Assembly: GCA_913056125.1 (NCBI GenBank)
Contig: CAJXNC010000014.1
Location: 1-64,000 of the forward strand
Reading direction: 5' to 3'
Origin: an uncultured Altererythrobacter sp.
GTDB taxonomy: Bacteria > Pseudomonadota > Alphaproteobacteria > Sphingomonadales > Sphingomonadaceae
Length of the DNA: 64,000 nucleotides
Position 1 is the stretch's first letter; each line of letters starts with the position of its first letter. The notes beneath the pieces are model-generated. The model searched no databases. It had not been told where the DNA came from and was given only the letters and a program-made list of their open reading frames with translations. Both the position numbers and the translations under genes were made by a program. Positions 26,908 through 35,717 of this stretch are shown here, piece after piece.

Positions 26908-27990
26908 CTATTCGCCGCTGAGGTCAGCTTCGGTCAGCACAGTCATGTTCGCCGCCCTGTCGGCCATGGCCGCACGTTGGTCATCATGCGCGGGGATGAA
27001 GCCGATATTGGCAAGCGGCCCGCTGCCGTCCCAGCTCGCGACCCATGCGGCGACATAGGGCTGCAGGCCCGGTACGGCCTCGACACGCGCCTTGTTCACA
27101 TAGATGTACAGCGGACGCGAAGCGGGATAGGCGCCGCTGGAGATCGTCTCCTCATTGGGTTCCACGCCGCTGAAGGTCATCGCCTGCACGATGTCCTGAT
27201 TCTCCTCGAACCAGGAATAGCCGACCACTGCCAGGGCCCTTTCGTTATTGGCGACCTTGCGCACGATCAGGTCGTCATTCTCGCCCTGGTCGAGAAAGCC
27301 CGAATCCGTGCGCAGCGACGAACAGACTTCCGCGTAGCGTTCCGGCTCGCTCAACTCGAGACCGGCCAGGCTGCGGTTCTCGGCGCAGCCCACTTCCAGC
27401 ACGAGTTCGAGCAATGACTGGCGCGTGCCCGAGCTAGAAGGCGGGCCGTAGACCTCGATAGCCTCATTGGGCAGCGAGGAATCGACATCGGACCAGTTCA
27501 GATTGGCCTGCTCCTCGCCAAAAGGCTCTGCCGCCAGCGCCGTGTAGACCACGCGCGGAGTAAGGTTCATCGACAGGCCGCCATCACTTGCCGAAACAAA
27601 GACCACACCATCCGTGCCCACGCGCAGTTCGACGATATCGGTCACGCCATTGGCCTGGCAGGTGGCAAATTCCTCTGCCGTCATACGCCGCGAGGCATTG
27701 ACGCTATCGGGAACAGGCGAAGCAGCCGCATCCTCGTCTCCCTCGACAGGAATGGGCGCGCCTGCGCAGAACGCCGCAATGCCGTCTGCCGTACCGGTCG
27801 AACGGACACGGATCTGCACCTCCGGGTTGGCTTCCATGGCCGCATTGGCCACCGCCACGGAGAAGGGATAAACCGTTGACGAACCAACGATGTGCAGAGT
27901 GGTATCGGCGGACTCTGCTTCGCTGCTGCCGCAGGCAGAAAGAGCCAGAAGCGGCAGCGCCGCAAGCATGAGTTTGTGTGTACGGCGCAT
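26908..27990 (-). CDS. Phosphate-binding lipoprotein of the PstS family
   Basis: 360 residues. Lipoprotein signal MRRTHKLMLAALPLLALSAC, then VGSSTVYPFS, the phosphate-binding entry loop of PstS, followed by the two-lobed type II binding-protein layout with SSSGTRQSL near the middle. It would capture phosphate in the periplasm. No pstC, pstA, pstB or phoU gene is in the neighbourhood, so it is an orphan or serves a distant transporter. A Pho-box-like sequence lies 49 bases upstream (28040-28057). It is divergent from ald. Confidence 0.85.
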   Translation of the reverse strand: MRRTHKLMLAALPLLALSACGSSEAESADTTLHIVGSSTVYPFSVAVANAAMEANPEVQIRVRSTGTADGIAAFCAGAPIPVEGDEDAAASPVPDSVNASRRMTAEEFATCQANGVTDIVELRVGTDGVVFVSASDGGLSMNLTPRVVYTALAAEPFGEEQANLNWSDVDSSLPNEAIEVYGPPSSSGTRQSLLELVLEVGCAENRSLAGLELSEPERYAEVCSSLRTDSGFLDQGENDDLIVRKVANNERALAVVGYSWFEENQDIVQAMTFSGVEPNEETISSGAYPASRPLYIYVNKARVEAVPGLQPYVAAWVASWDGSGPLANIGFIPAHDDQRAAMADRAANMTVLTEADLSGE

Positions 27991-28039
27991 GGTCTCTACC
28001 TTCGTGAAGTTTTCGCGCCGTGACCCCTAGGCCCGGCGC

Positions 28040-28057
28040 TTGACAGGCAGATGACGC
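28040..28057 (-). promoter_or_regulatory. Candidate Pho box upstream of pstS-like gene
   Basis: Read on the minus strand the halves are GCGTCAT and CTGTCAA with a 4-base gap. Against the PhoB consensus CTGTCAT-N4-CTGTCAT they match 5 of 7 and 6 of 7. Position and orientation fit activation of the PstS-like gene. Confidence 0.45.
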
Positions 28058-28099
28058 GGCGGCCACAGCCATCCGCACCTGCATCGCAAGGAGAATCCC

Positions 28100-29215
28100 A
28101 TGCGCATCGGCTGCCCGCGCGAAATCAAGAACCGCGAATATCGCGTCGGCCTGACGCCGGAGAGCGCCAAGGAGCTCGTCCGACACGGCCACGAAGTCTG
28201 GATCGAAAGCGGGGCGGGCCTTGGCATTGGCGCAACCGATGCCGAATACCGCAAGGCGGGCGCGCAGATCGTCGAAGGGCCAGAAACAATCTTCTCGACC
28301 TGCGAAATGGTGGTGAAGGTCAAGGAACCGCAGGCGGATGAGCGCGCGCAACTGCGCGAAGGGCAGATCCTCTACACCTATCTCCACCTTGCGCCCGATC
28401 CGGAGCAGACCGCAGACTTGGTGAAGTCGGGCGTCACCGCCATCGCCTATGAGACGGTGACCGGGCCGGGTGGCACGCTGCCACTGCTCAAGCCGATGAG
28501 CCAGGTAGCCGGGCGCATGAGCGTGCATGCCGGGGCCAATGCGCTGGAAAAGGTGCATGGCGGGCGCGGCGTGCTGATCGGCGGCGTGCCCGGCGTCCTG
28601 CCGGCAAACGTGGTCATCATCGGTGGCGGTGTGGTTGGCTTCAATGCGGCGCAGATCTCAGCCGGAATGGGCGGCCAGACGACCATCTTGGACCGCGATC
28701 CCGAAGTGCTCGAACGCGTCGGCACGCATTTCGAATCCCGCGCCAGTACGCGCTTCTCGAATGAGGCGAACCTGTACGACGCGGTGTGCCAGGCAGATTT
28801 GGTGATCGGCGCCGTGCTGATCCCGGGCGCGGCGGCGCCCAAGCTGGTTACGCGGGACATGCTGAAGGACATGAAGCCCGGCGCGGTGCTGGTCGATGTT
28901 GCCATCGACCAGGGCGGCTGCTTCGAGACGAGCAAGGCAACCACGCATGACGACCCGACCTATATCGTCGACGAGATCGTGCACTACTGTGTCGCCAACA
29001 TGCCGGGCGCGGTGGCGCGCACCAGCACCTATGCGCTCAACAATGTGACCCTGCCACACGCACTGAGGATCGCCGATCTGGGCTGGAAGGAAGCCATGCG
29101 GGCCGACCCGCATCTGGCGCAGGGGTTGAACGTCCATGCCGGCCGGGTGACTTACCCCGCCGTGGCCCGCGAGCTGGGCTACGACCTGCTCGAGCTTGCC
29201 GAAGCGCTCGCCTGA
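28100..29215 (+). CDS. ald: Alanine dehydrogenase
   Basis: 371 residues, typical length. MRIGCPREIKNREYRVGLTP entry, substrate Lys in VKVKEPQ, His in SVHAGANALEKVHGGRG, and the NAD-binding VVIIGGGVVGFNAA. It interconverts L-alanine and pyruvate plus ammonia with NAD(H), in the cytoplasm. Good ribosome site (AAGGAG) 8 bases before ATG. It is alone, divergent from the PstS-like gene, followed 60 bases later by the diguanylate cyclase gene. Confidence 0.96.
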   Translation: MRIGCPREIKNREYRVGLTPESAKELVRHGHEVWIESGAGLGIGATDAEYRKAGAQIVEGPETIFSTCEMVVKVKEPQADERAQLREGQILYTYLHLAPDPEQTADLVKSGVTAIAYETVTGPGGTLPLLKPMSQVAGRMSVHAGANALEKVHGGRGVLIGGVPGVLPANVVIIGGGVVGFNAAQISAGMGGQTTILDRDPEVLERVGTHFESRASTRFSNEANLYDAVCQADLVIGAVLIPGAAAPKLVTRDMLKDMKPGAVLVDVAIDQGGCFETSKATTHDDPTYIVDEIVHYCVANMPGAVARTSTYALNNVTLPHALRIADLGWKEAMRADPHLAQGLNVHAGRVTYPAVARELGYDLLELAEALA

Positions 29216-29236
29216 GCCGCAAAAACACAAGCTCGG

Positions 29237-29250
29237 TTAACGGCTTTTAA
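29237..29250 (+). promoter_or_regulatory. CtrA-like double half-site upstream of diguanylate cyclase
   Basis: Two TTAA half-sites separated by 6 bases (CtrA consensus is TTAA-N7-TTAA), 26 bases before the ATG of the GGDEF gene. One base short of consensus, so only suggestive. Confidence 0.3.
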
Positions 29251-29275
29251 GGTGCTTTTGCCCTAAGGTTGAGGC

Positions 29276-30982
29276 ATGACTTGGGGACGTAATAACTTAC
29301 TGAAATTATTGTTTTGTTCGATGCTTTGCCTGCTCATGGCGAAGCCCGCCGATGCGCATGTGCCGTCCGGCTCTACCTGCCACGCATATTCGGACGCTGT
29401 CATGACCATCGAAGCGGCCGTGCAGGAGCTGGCATGGAACTGCGAAGATACCGGCTGGGAAGACGGCCGGGGTGTCACCTGGCTGCGCTTCGACAATTGG
29501 GACAAGGAAGAGCCGCCGCTGGTCTTCGTCAGCCGCCCGACCGTGTTCGAAACGGCTGCGATCTTCGTCCTGGGCAATGATGGTTCGATCCGCGGCGACA
29601 CGTTCGATTCCGGTGACGTCACGCTGCTCAAGGCAGGGCCGCTCTTCTCGCTGCCGCTTCCCGAGCTCACCGAACAAAGCCGGTCAGTTGTAGTGATGAT
29701 CGAGAGCCCGCATTCGGTGACCGTCGCCAGCGAGGCACAGCTCGCGCTCGACCCGGAGAATGCCGAGGGTGCGCTGACCCCGGCACTACTGCTGGCGATG
29801 GTTGCCGGGATGCTAGTCATGCCGTTGCTGTTCGATTGCCTGTTCTACATGGTCCTGCGCGAACGCTTCGTGCTGCTTCATGCCGCCATGGCGATCTCGA
29901 TGCTGACCTACGTTCTCACCGCAGGAGGGGTCATCACCGCCTTCATCGCCCTGCCGAACGACCTGATCGCGCGTACCGCTTCGCTTTCCTGGGTGAGCGG
30001 TTCAGCCTTTGGCGGCCTGTTCCTCGCCAGCTTCCTCGAACCGCACGCCCTGCCGCGCCGCGTGCGCAAGGCGCTCGTCTTGTGCGCTCTATGGACGTTC
30101 CTGGTGCCCGGCTTTGCCGGACTGCAATTCGATTTCTCGCAATCGTTCGACAACCGGCTATTTTTCTATGCCTTCCTGCCGGTCGTGCCGCTCTATTCCG
30201 GGGCGATTATCCTCGCCCTGTTCCGCGGCAGCCGCAGCGCACGCTTCCTCGCGCTGGCATGGCTGCCTCTGATTACGGCATCGATCGATCGCATGCTGCG
30301 CGGCATGGGCCTTTACACCGCGCCCGACTCGATCGACCGCGCGTTGTTCGTGGCGCTGGCTCTGGAAGTCATCATCGTGGCGCTGGCCGTTGCCGACCGC
30401 TTTATCGCGATCCGTCGAGAGCGCGACCTCGCCCGCACCGCCGCGCGCAATTTTGCGCAACTGACCGAGCGCGACCCGCTCACCGGACTGCTCAACCGCC
30501 GCGCGCTGGAGGACCGTTTCGAGACGCTCCGAGCGGAGGGCTACTGCACACTGGCGATCATCGATCTCGATCACTTCAAGACGATCAACGACTGTTACGG
30601 CCACGTGGTCGGCGATACTGTGTTGCGCACGGTTGCCGAAGCGCTCGAAACGCGAGACGATGACACGCAGGCCTACCGCGTGGGCGGCGAGGAGTTCATC
30701 CTCATGTTGCGCGGCCGGAACACCGTCGCACGTGCCGAAAAGCTGCGTGACACGATCCGCAAGAAAACTGCCGACCATGCCGGGATGGACGGGCCGGTGA
30801 CCGCCAGCATGGGCATCGTCGATGCTCCCCATGACGTGCTGCCGCATGCCGATTTCCATATGCTCTACAACCGCGCCGACCAGCTGCTCTACGAGGCCAA
30901 GGCTGCCGGAAGAAACCGGACGATGAGCGAAAAGCTCAAGGTTTTCAGGCCGCGAGGACGCGACAAGAAGGTGGCGGCCTAG
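29276..30982 (+). CDS. Membrane diguanylate cyclase with 7TM-DISM-type sensor
   Basis: 568 residues. Signal peptide (cleavage near AKPADA), a periplasmic beta-rich domain (about 25-165), seven hydrophobic segments (about 170-370) as in 7TMR-DISM receptors, then a GGDEF domain (400-560). The active site is RVGGEEF, with DPLTGLLNRR and DLDHFKTIND before it, so cyclic-di-GMP synthesis is expected. An RDDD lies six residues before GGEEF; the inhibitory RxxD site normally sits five before, so feedback control may be lost or shifted. The gene is alone and overlaps the convergent thioesterase by 4 bases. Confidence 0.9.
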   Translation: MTWGRNNLLKLLFCSMLCLLMAKPADAHVPSGSTCHAYSDAVMTIEAAVQELAWNCEDTGWEDGRGVTWLRFDNWDKEEPPLVFVSRPTVFETAAIFVLGNDGSIRGDTFDSGDVTLLKAGPLFSLPLPELTEQSRSVVVMIESPHSVTVASEAQLALDPENAEGALTPALLLAMVAGMLVMPLLFDCLFYMVLRERFVLLHAAMAISMLTYVLTAGGVITAFIALPNDLIARTASLSWVSGSAFGGLFLASFLEPHALPRRVRKALVLCALWTFLVPGFAGLQFDFSQSFDNRLFFYAFLPVVPLYSGAIILALFRGSRSARFLALAWLPLITASIDRMLRGMGLYTAPDSIDRALFVALALEVIIVALAVADRFIAIRRERDLARTAARNFAQLTERDPLTGLLNRRALEDRFETLRAEGYCTLAIIDLDHFKTINDCYGHVVGDTVLRTVAEALETRDDDTQAYRVGGEEFILMLRGRNTVARAEKLRDTIRKKTADHAGMDGPVTASMGIVDAPHDVLPHADFHMLYNRADQLLYEAKAAGRNRTMSEKLKVFRPRGRDKKVAA

Positions 30983-31386
30983 GCCTCCTGCGGCGCCAGG
31001 AAAGGGGCAGCCACTTCCGGCGGCACACGCAGCAGCCGGCCGCTGGCCCGGTCGATCATCGCCCAGGTCGTCTTTGCCTTCACGATCGGCTTGCCCGCTT
31101 CATTGCTGAAGGTGATGTGCCGGTCGAACCGTGCGCCCGACGGACCTTCGCGGATCTCGGTATGTGCAGTCACGCAGTCGCCCTCGCGTACATTGCCGCG
31201 ATAGTCGATTTCATGCCGGGTCACGACCCAGGCATAGGCCGCCACATGTGCAGGATCGCCATCCTTCATCCAGTGCGCCGTAGCGACTTCCTCCATCCAG
31301 CCGACCCACACCGCATTGTTGACGTGACCCATCTCGTCAATGTGCTCGGCTCCCGCCGTGAAGTGCATGGTGAAGCTGTTGGCCAT
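30979..31386 (-). CDS. Hotdog-fold acyl-CoA thioesterase (4HBT type)
   Basis: 135 residues from ATG 31386. The 4HBT motif is clear: HIDEMGHVNNAVWVGWMEE, with the catalytic Asp three residues before GH. It would hydrolyse an acyl-CoA in the cytoplasm; chain specificity cannot be read. It begins 10 bases after the oligopeptidase stop, so the two form an operon. Its end overlaps by 4 bases the stop of the diguanylate cyclase gene. Confidence 0.88.
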   Translation of the reverse strand: MANSFTMHFTAGAEHIDEMGHVNNAVWVGWMEEVATAHWMKDGDPAHVAAYAWVVTRHEIDYRGNVREGDCVTAHTEIREGPSGARFDRHITFSNEAGKPIVKAKTTWAMIDRASGRLLRVPPEVAAPFLAPQEA

Positions 31387-31396
31387 GGCCGTGCTT

Positions 31397-33562
31397 CTAC
31401 TCCGCGATGCCCAGCTGCCAAAGGATGAAGGCAGCTTCCTCCGCATCTTCGTAGAGACCGGCAAAGCGGCCCGAGCGACCGCCATGGCCTGCACCCATAT
31501 TGGTCTTGAGAAGCAGGATATTGTCGTCGGTCTTGTAGGTCCGCAGCTTGGCGACCCACTTGGCAGGCTCCCAATAGGTCACGCGCGGATCGTTGAGCCC
31601 GGCGGTGACCAGCATGGGCGGGTAGTCCTGCGCAATTACCTGATCATAGGGCGAATAGCTGAGGATGAAGGAGAAATCCTCCTTGCTGGTCACGGGATTG
31701 CCCCATTCGGGCCACTCGCCGGGAGTCAGCGGCAGGCTCTCGTCGAGCATGGTGTTGAGCACGTCGACAAAGGGCACACCCGCCACGATGGCGCCGAACA
31801 GCTCGGGCGCCTGGTTGACCACAGCGCCCATCAACTCGCCACCGGCCGAACGGCCCGCCGCGCTGATCTTCCCTTCGCTGGTATGGCCGAGCTCGACCAG
31901 GCCGCGCCCGACATCGACGAAATCGTTGAAGGTATTGGTGCGCTGCTGGAGCTTGCCCTGGAGGTACCATTCGCGGCCCAGATCGTCGCCGCCGCGGATA
32001 TGCGCGATGGCATAGGCCATGCCGCGATCGACCATGCTGAAACGAATGGTGGAGAAGCCTGGCGGATAGGCAAAGCCATAGGCGCCGTAAGCATAGAGAT
32101 GGAGCGGGCCGCCCATTTCGCGGTCCTTGCGATAAAGCAGGGTGACGGGGACCATGGCCCCGTCGCGCGCTTCCACTTCGATGCGCTCGACCGTGTACAG
32201 CGAGGGGTCGAAACCCGAGGGGATTTCGAGGACCTTGAGCGTTTCGAGCTGCTGCTGCGCGATGTGGTAGTCATAGACCGTGTCCGGCGTGATCGGCGAT
32301 TCATAGCCGATGCGCAGCGTGTCCACCGCCCATTCGGGATTGCTGCCGAGCCCCGCCGCATAGCTCGGCTCGGGAAAGTCGATCGTTTCGACGCGCGAAG
32401 GATCGTCGTAAGAGCGCAGCTGGATCTGGTCGAGGCCGCGCAGGCGCCCCTCGGTGACATAGAAGTCCCGGAAGAGCGAGAAATCGGTCAGGTAGAAATC
32501 GTCCGATCCTGCAATCAGCGTCGTCCAGCTGCCCGGATCGGACAGCGGCGCGGTCGCGAGGCGGAAATTGACATGCTCGTCATTCGTCAGGACGAAGATC
32601 GTCTCGTCCTTCACATCGACCGCATATTCGACGCCGGTCTGCCGCGGACGGACAAGGATCGGCTCGGCCAGCGGATTGCTCGCAGGCAGGAGACGGACTT
32701 CCGAGGTTTCGTTGTCGCCCGCGCCGATAATCAGCCATTCGCGATTGGCCGAGAGGTCCGGGCTGGCAGTGAAGCCGAGTTGATCCTCGTGATAGAGCTC
32801 GACATCGTCCGAAGCGTCGGTGCCAATGCGGTGCACGCGGATGCTCTCGACGCGCCAGTTCTCGTTCACATGGCCATAGACGAGCATGCTGTCATCGGCC
32901 GCCCAGATCAGGCTCGAATTGGTCTCGATGATTTCGTCGGGCAGGTATTCGCCGGTCTCGAGGTCGACGATGCGCACGGTGTAACGTTCGGCCCCGCTGG
33001 TATCCACGCCATAGGCGAGGTAGCGGCCGTTCTCGCTCACCGAGATATCGCTGATGCTGATATAGTCGTGCCCCTCGGCGAGGGCAGGCACGTCGAGATA
33101 GAGCTGCGCCTCACCGCCAGCCACCGGCTTGCGGTAATATTTGCGATATTCCGCACCCGGCTCGAATTCCGACCAGTAGGTGTAGTCGCCATCCTTCACC
33201 GGAACGGTCGAATCGTCCTCCTTGATGCGCGCGCGCATCTCGGCGAACAGCTCGTCCACCAAGGGCTGGTGCGGCGCCATCTGCGCTTCGAACCAGGCAT
33301 TTTCCTCGCGCACATAGTCGAGCACATCCTCGTCATCGATCACCGGGTAGGACTGGTCCTTCAACCAGTGCCAGGGATCCGAAATCGTGATGCCGTGCCG
33401 TGTATAGGAATAGGGCCGCTGCTCGGCCACGGGCGGCGCGCTGGGAGTGGTTTCGCTCACGCTGGTCATCTCGTCTGTCTGGGCGATCGCCGGTGCACCG
33501 GTTGCGAAGAGCATGGCAGCGGCAAGTCGGATGGTAAGGTTCATTGGTGCGACCCGTTTCAT
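31397..33562 (-). CDS. Secreted S9 prolyl oligopeptidase family peptidase (oligopeptidase B-like)
   Basis: 721 residues, with a signal peptide after either of two starts (33562 or 33544; cleavage near APAIAQ). An N-terminal beta-propeller (about 60-430) is followed by the alpha/beta-hydrolase domain: nucleophile in GRSAGG, and His in GAGHGGRSGR near the C-terminus. S9A enzymes cleave short peptides after Pro or basic residues. The signal peptide places it in the periplasm. It is divergent from aminopeptidase P (33671), suggesting joint peptide use, and the spacer holds two palindromes. Confidence 0.9.
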   Translation of the reverse strand: MKRVAPMNLTIRLAAAMLFATGAPAIAQTDEMTSVSETTPSAPPVAEQRPYSYTRHGITISDPWHWLKDQSYPVIDDEDVLDYVREENAWFEAQMAPHQPLVDELFAEMRARIKEDDSTVPVKDGDYTYWSEFEPGAEYRKYYRKPVAGGEAQLYLDVPALAEGHDYISISDISVSENGRYLAYGVDTSGAERYTVRIVDLETGEYLPDEIIETNSSLIWAADDSMLVYGHVNENWRVESIRVHRIGTDASDDVELYHEDQLGFTASPDLSANREWLIIGAGDNETSEVRLLPASNPLAEPILVRPRQTGVEYAVDVKDETIFVLTNDEHVNFRLATAPLSDPGSWTTLIAGSDDFYLTDFSLFRDFYVTEGRLRGLDQIQLRSYDDPSRVETIDFPEPSYAAGLGSNPEWAVDTLRIGYESPITPDTVYDYHIAQQQLETLKVLEIPSGFDPSLYTVERIEVEARDGAMVPVTLLYRKDREMGGPLHLYAYGAYGFAYPPGFSTIRFSMVDRGMAYAIAHIRGGDDLGREWYLQGKLQQRTNTFNDFVDVGRGLVELGHTSEGKISAAGRSAGGELMGAVVNQAPELFGAIVAGVPFVDVLNTMLDESLPLTPGEWPEWGNPVTSKEDFSFILSYSPYDQVIAQDYPPMLVTAGLNDPRVTYWEPAKWVAKLRTYKTDDNILLLKTNMGAGHGGRSGRFAGLYEDAEEAAFILWQLGIAE

Positions 33563-33600
33563 GGCAGGGGATGGTGAAGCTGGAAAGCCCGTGCCCCTTC

Positions 33601-33648
33601 CCCTATTCTGGATAGGGAGATAGTCTCAAGCATTATTATATCGCTTGA
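33601..33648. promoter_or_regulatory. Two inverted repeats between divergent peptidase genes
   Basis: CCCTAT-N5-ATAGGG at 33601-33617 and TCAAGC-N11-GCTTGA at 33626-33648, both perfect, in the 108 bases between the divergent oligopeptidase and aminopeptidase P starts. The second brackets an A/T-rich core that could be a -10 region. Candidate operators; no regulator identified. Confidence 0.45.
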
Positions 33649-33670
33649 AACCATAACAGGATGCCCGTGA

Positions 33671-35476
33671 ATGTTGATGCAAACCCATGAATCCCGCCTT
33701 TCCGCCCTGCGCGAAGAGCTGTCGCGCCGCGGGCTGGACGGGTTCGTGGTTCCCCTCTCTGACGAACACCTTTCCGAATATGTCGGCGCATACGCCCAGC
33801 GCCTTGCCTGGCTGACCGGTTTTGGCGGCTCTGCCGGAAGCGTGGCGATCCTCAAGGATAGAGCGGCAATCTTCGTCGACGGACGCTACACGCTGCAAGT
33901 GCGCGACCAGGTCGACGGCAAGCTCTACGAATACAAGTCAGTGCCCGAGGATTCGATGGCGGACTGGCTGGCAGAGAATGCACCCAAGGGCTCGCGCATA
34001 GGCTTCGATCCCTGGCTGCATACGCAAGCTTGGGCGCAGACGGTTGCCGAAAGGCTGGAAAAGGCCGGCAGCGAACTTGTCGGCACTGACAGCAACCCGA
34101 TCGATTCCATTTGGGAGGACCAGCCCGAACCTTCCGCCGCGCCGGCCTTCCTGCAGGATGAAAGCCTCGCCGGCAGATCCAGCGCAGACAAACGCGGCGA
34201 GATCGCCGAATGGCTGAAGGAAGAGGGACTCGACGCCGTCATTATCTCGGCACTCGATTCGGTGGCCTGGGTGCTCAATATCCGCGGCAGCGATGTCGAT
34301 CGCACGCCCGTCGCCCTGTCCTATCTCACCATCCATGCGGACGGCACGGCGGACTGGTTTATCGCACCCGAGAAGGTTCCCGCCGAGGTCGCAGCGGCGC
34401 TGGGCAATGCTGTGCGCATTCGCGACCGCGCCGAATTCGAGGCAGCATTGGACGAGTTTGGCGGCAAGACCGTCTCCACCGATCCGCAGCGTTCGGTGGC
34501 AGCGATCTTCGAAGCGCTCGAAACGGGCGGCGCAAAGGCCCTGAAGCACCAGGACCCCGCCGTGCTGCCCAAGGCGATCAAGACGCCAGCGGAACAGGCG
34601 GGGCATCGCGCAGCACAGGCCCGGGACGGTGCGGCAGTCTCCAACTTCCTCCACTGGCTTTCACTCGAAGGTCCCAAAGGCGCGGTGGACGAGCTTTCCG
34701 CCGCCGCCAAGCTACAGGCCTGCCGCGAGGCATGCGGCGACCTGCGGGATCTCAGTTTCGACACGATCTCCGGCGCAGGTCCCAATGGCGCCATCGTCCA
34801 TTACCGGGTGAGTGAGGAAACCAATCGCGCGCTTGAGCCTAACAGCGTCTACCTGGTCGATAGCGGAGGGCAGTACCCCGATGGCACGACCGATATCACG
34901 CGCACCGTCTGGATCGGGCCCGGCGCCCCTTCGGACGAGGTCAAGGATCGCTATACGCGCGTGCTCAAGGGCCATATCGCGCTCGCAACGCAAAGCTTCC
35001 CCAAGGGTTCAATCGGGTCGCAACTCGACACCCTGGCACGGCAATTCCTGTGGCGGGCAGGCGTCGACTACGCCCATGGCACTGGCCATGGCGTCGGCTC
35101 CTTTCTCTCGGTCCACGAAGGGCCTCAACGCATCGCCAAACCGCGTGGCGGGCAGGCCGGTGGCGAGCAGGAACTGCTGCCGGGCATGATCCTTTCCAAC
35201 GAACCCGGCTATTACAAGACTGGCGAATACGGCATCCGCATCGAGAACCTCGTGCTGGTGGAGAGCCGCGAAATCGATGGCAGCGAAGGCGAATGGCTCG
35301 GCTTCGAGACGCTCACCCTCGCCCCGATCGATGCAGCGCTGGTAGAATGCAGCCTGCTTTCTGCCGACGAGATTGCCTGGTGGAATGCCTATCACGCGCG
35401 CGTGCTTGATGTGGTGGCACCGCAGCTCGAAGGAGAAGCACTTGCTTGGCTCAAGACGGCCTGCAAGCCGCTGTGA
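33671..35476 (+). CDS. pepP: Xaa-Pro aminopeptidase (M24B, long form)
   Basis: 601 residues, the length of the three-domain long form rather than the 440-residue E. coli PepP. Two creatinase-like N-terminal domains (about 1-300) precede the pita-bread catalytic domain. Metal ligands: Asp in LVDSGGQYPDGTTDITRT, His in HGTGHGVGSFLSVHEGP, Glu in LSNEPGYY and in IRIENL. It removes N-terminal residues ahead of proline in the cytoplasm. It is divergent from the S9 peptidase gene. Confidence 0.93.
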   Translation: MLMQTHESRLSALREELSRRGLDGFVVPLSDEHLSEYVGAYAQRLAWLTGFGGSAGSVAILKDRAAIFVDGRYTLQVRDQVDGKLYEYKSVPEDSMADWLAENAPKGSRIGFDPWLHTQAWAQTVAERLEKAGSELVGTDSNPIDSIWEDQPEPSAAPAFLQDESLAGRSSADKRGEIAEWLKEEGLDAVIISALDSVAWVLNIRGSDVDRTPVALSYLTIHADGTADWFIAPEKVPAEVAAALGNAVRIRDRAEFEAALDEFGGKTVSTDPQRSVAAIFEALETGGAKALKHQDPAVLPKAIKTPAEQAGHRAAQARDGAAVSNFLHWLSLEGPKGAVDELSAAAKLQACREACGDLRDLSFDTISGAGPNGAIVHYRVSEETNRALEPNSVYLVDSGGQYPDGTTDITRTVWIGPGAPSDEVKDRYTRVLKGHIALATQSFPKGSIGSQLDTLARQFLWRAGVDYAHGTGHGVGSFLSVHEGPQRIAKPRGGQAGGEQELLPGMILSNEPGYYKTGEYGIRIENLVLVESREIDGSEGEWLGFETLTLAPIDAALVECSLLSADEIAWWNAYHARVLDVVAPQLEGEALAWLKTACKPL

Positions 35477-35717
35477 CCGCCGGAAAACGTGCCAGAATGA
35501 GGGCTCGCTGACAGCGGGCTGACATTTCCATTTCCACCCGATGAACGGGCTTGGAAACGGGCGACAAATTGCGACACAAAACCCCCTACCCGGCATAAAG
35601 CTGCGACATTGCGCCCATAGAAATCCGATTGTGGGTGGCGGGGCGCCGCAATCCTCCTCCTTCCCCCTTCTTGTAGGCGCCCCGTTGCTCTAGCATCCCG
35701 ACAAGGAGATGGATGAA
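35477..35717 (+). promoter_or_regulatory. Regulatory region upstream of the EF-hand/two-component locus
   Basis: The 241 bases between pepP and the EF-hand gene hold no gene. They contain a 15-bp tandem box (35561-35575), a half-copy near 35613, a GGGGCGCC/GGCGCCCC inverted repeat (35640-35647 and 35676-35683) and an AAGGAG ribosome site at 35703. The inverted repeat could form a leader hairpin. Confidence 0.5.
35561..35575 (+). promoter_or_regulatory. Tandem GCGACA box, copy 1
   Basis: GCGACAAATTGCGAC: two GCGAC half-sites 10 bases apart, the form bound by OmpR-type regulators. The same 15 bases recur at 45398-45412. It lies 143 bases before the EF-hand start, in front of a locus that encodes an OmpR-type regulator. 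Confidence 0.5.

Noticed and set aside
31340-33577. 745-codon open frame antisense to the S9 peptidase
   Set aside because: Compositional shadow in GC-rich DNA; the sense strand has signal peptide, propeller and catalytic triad.
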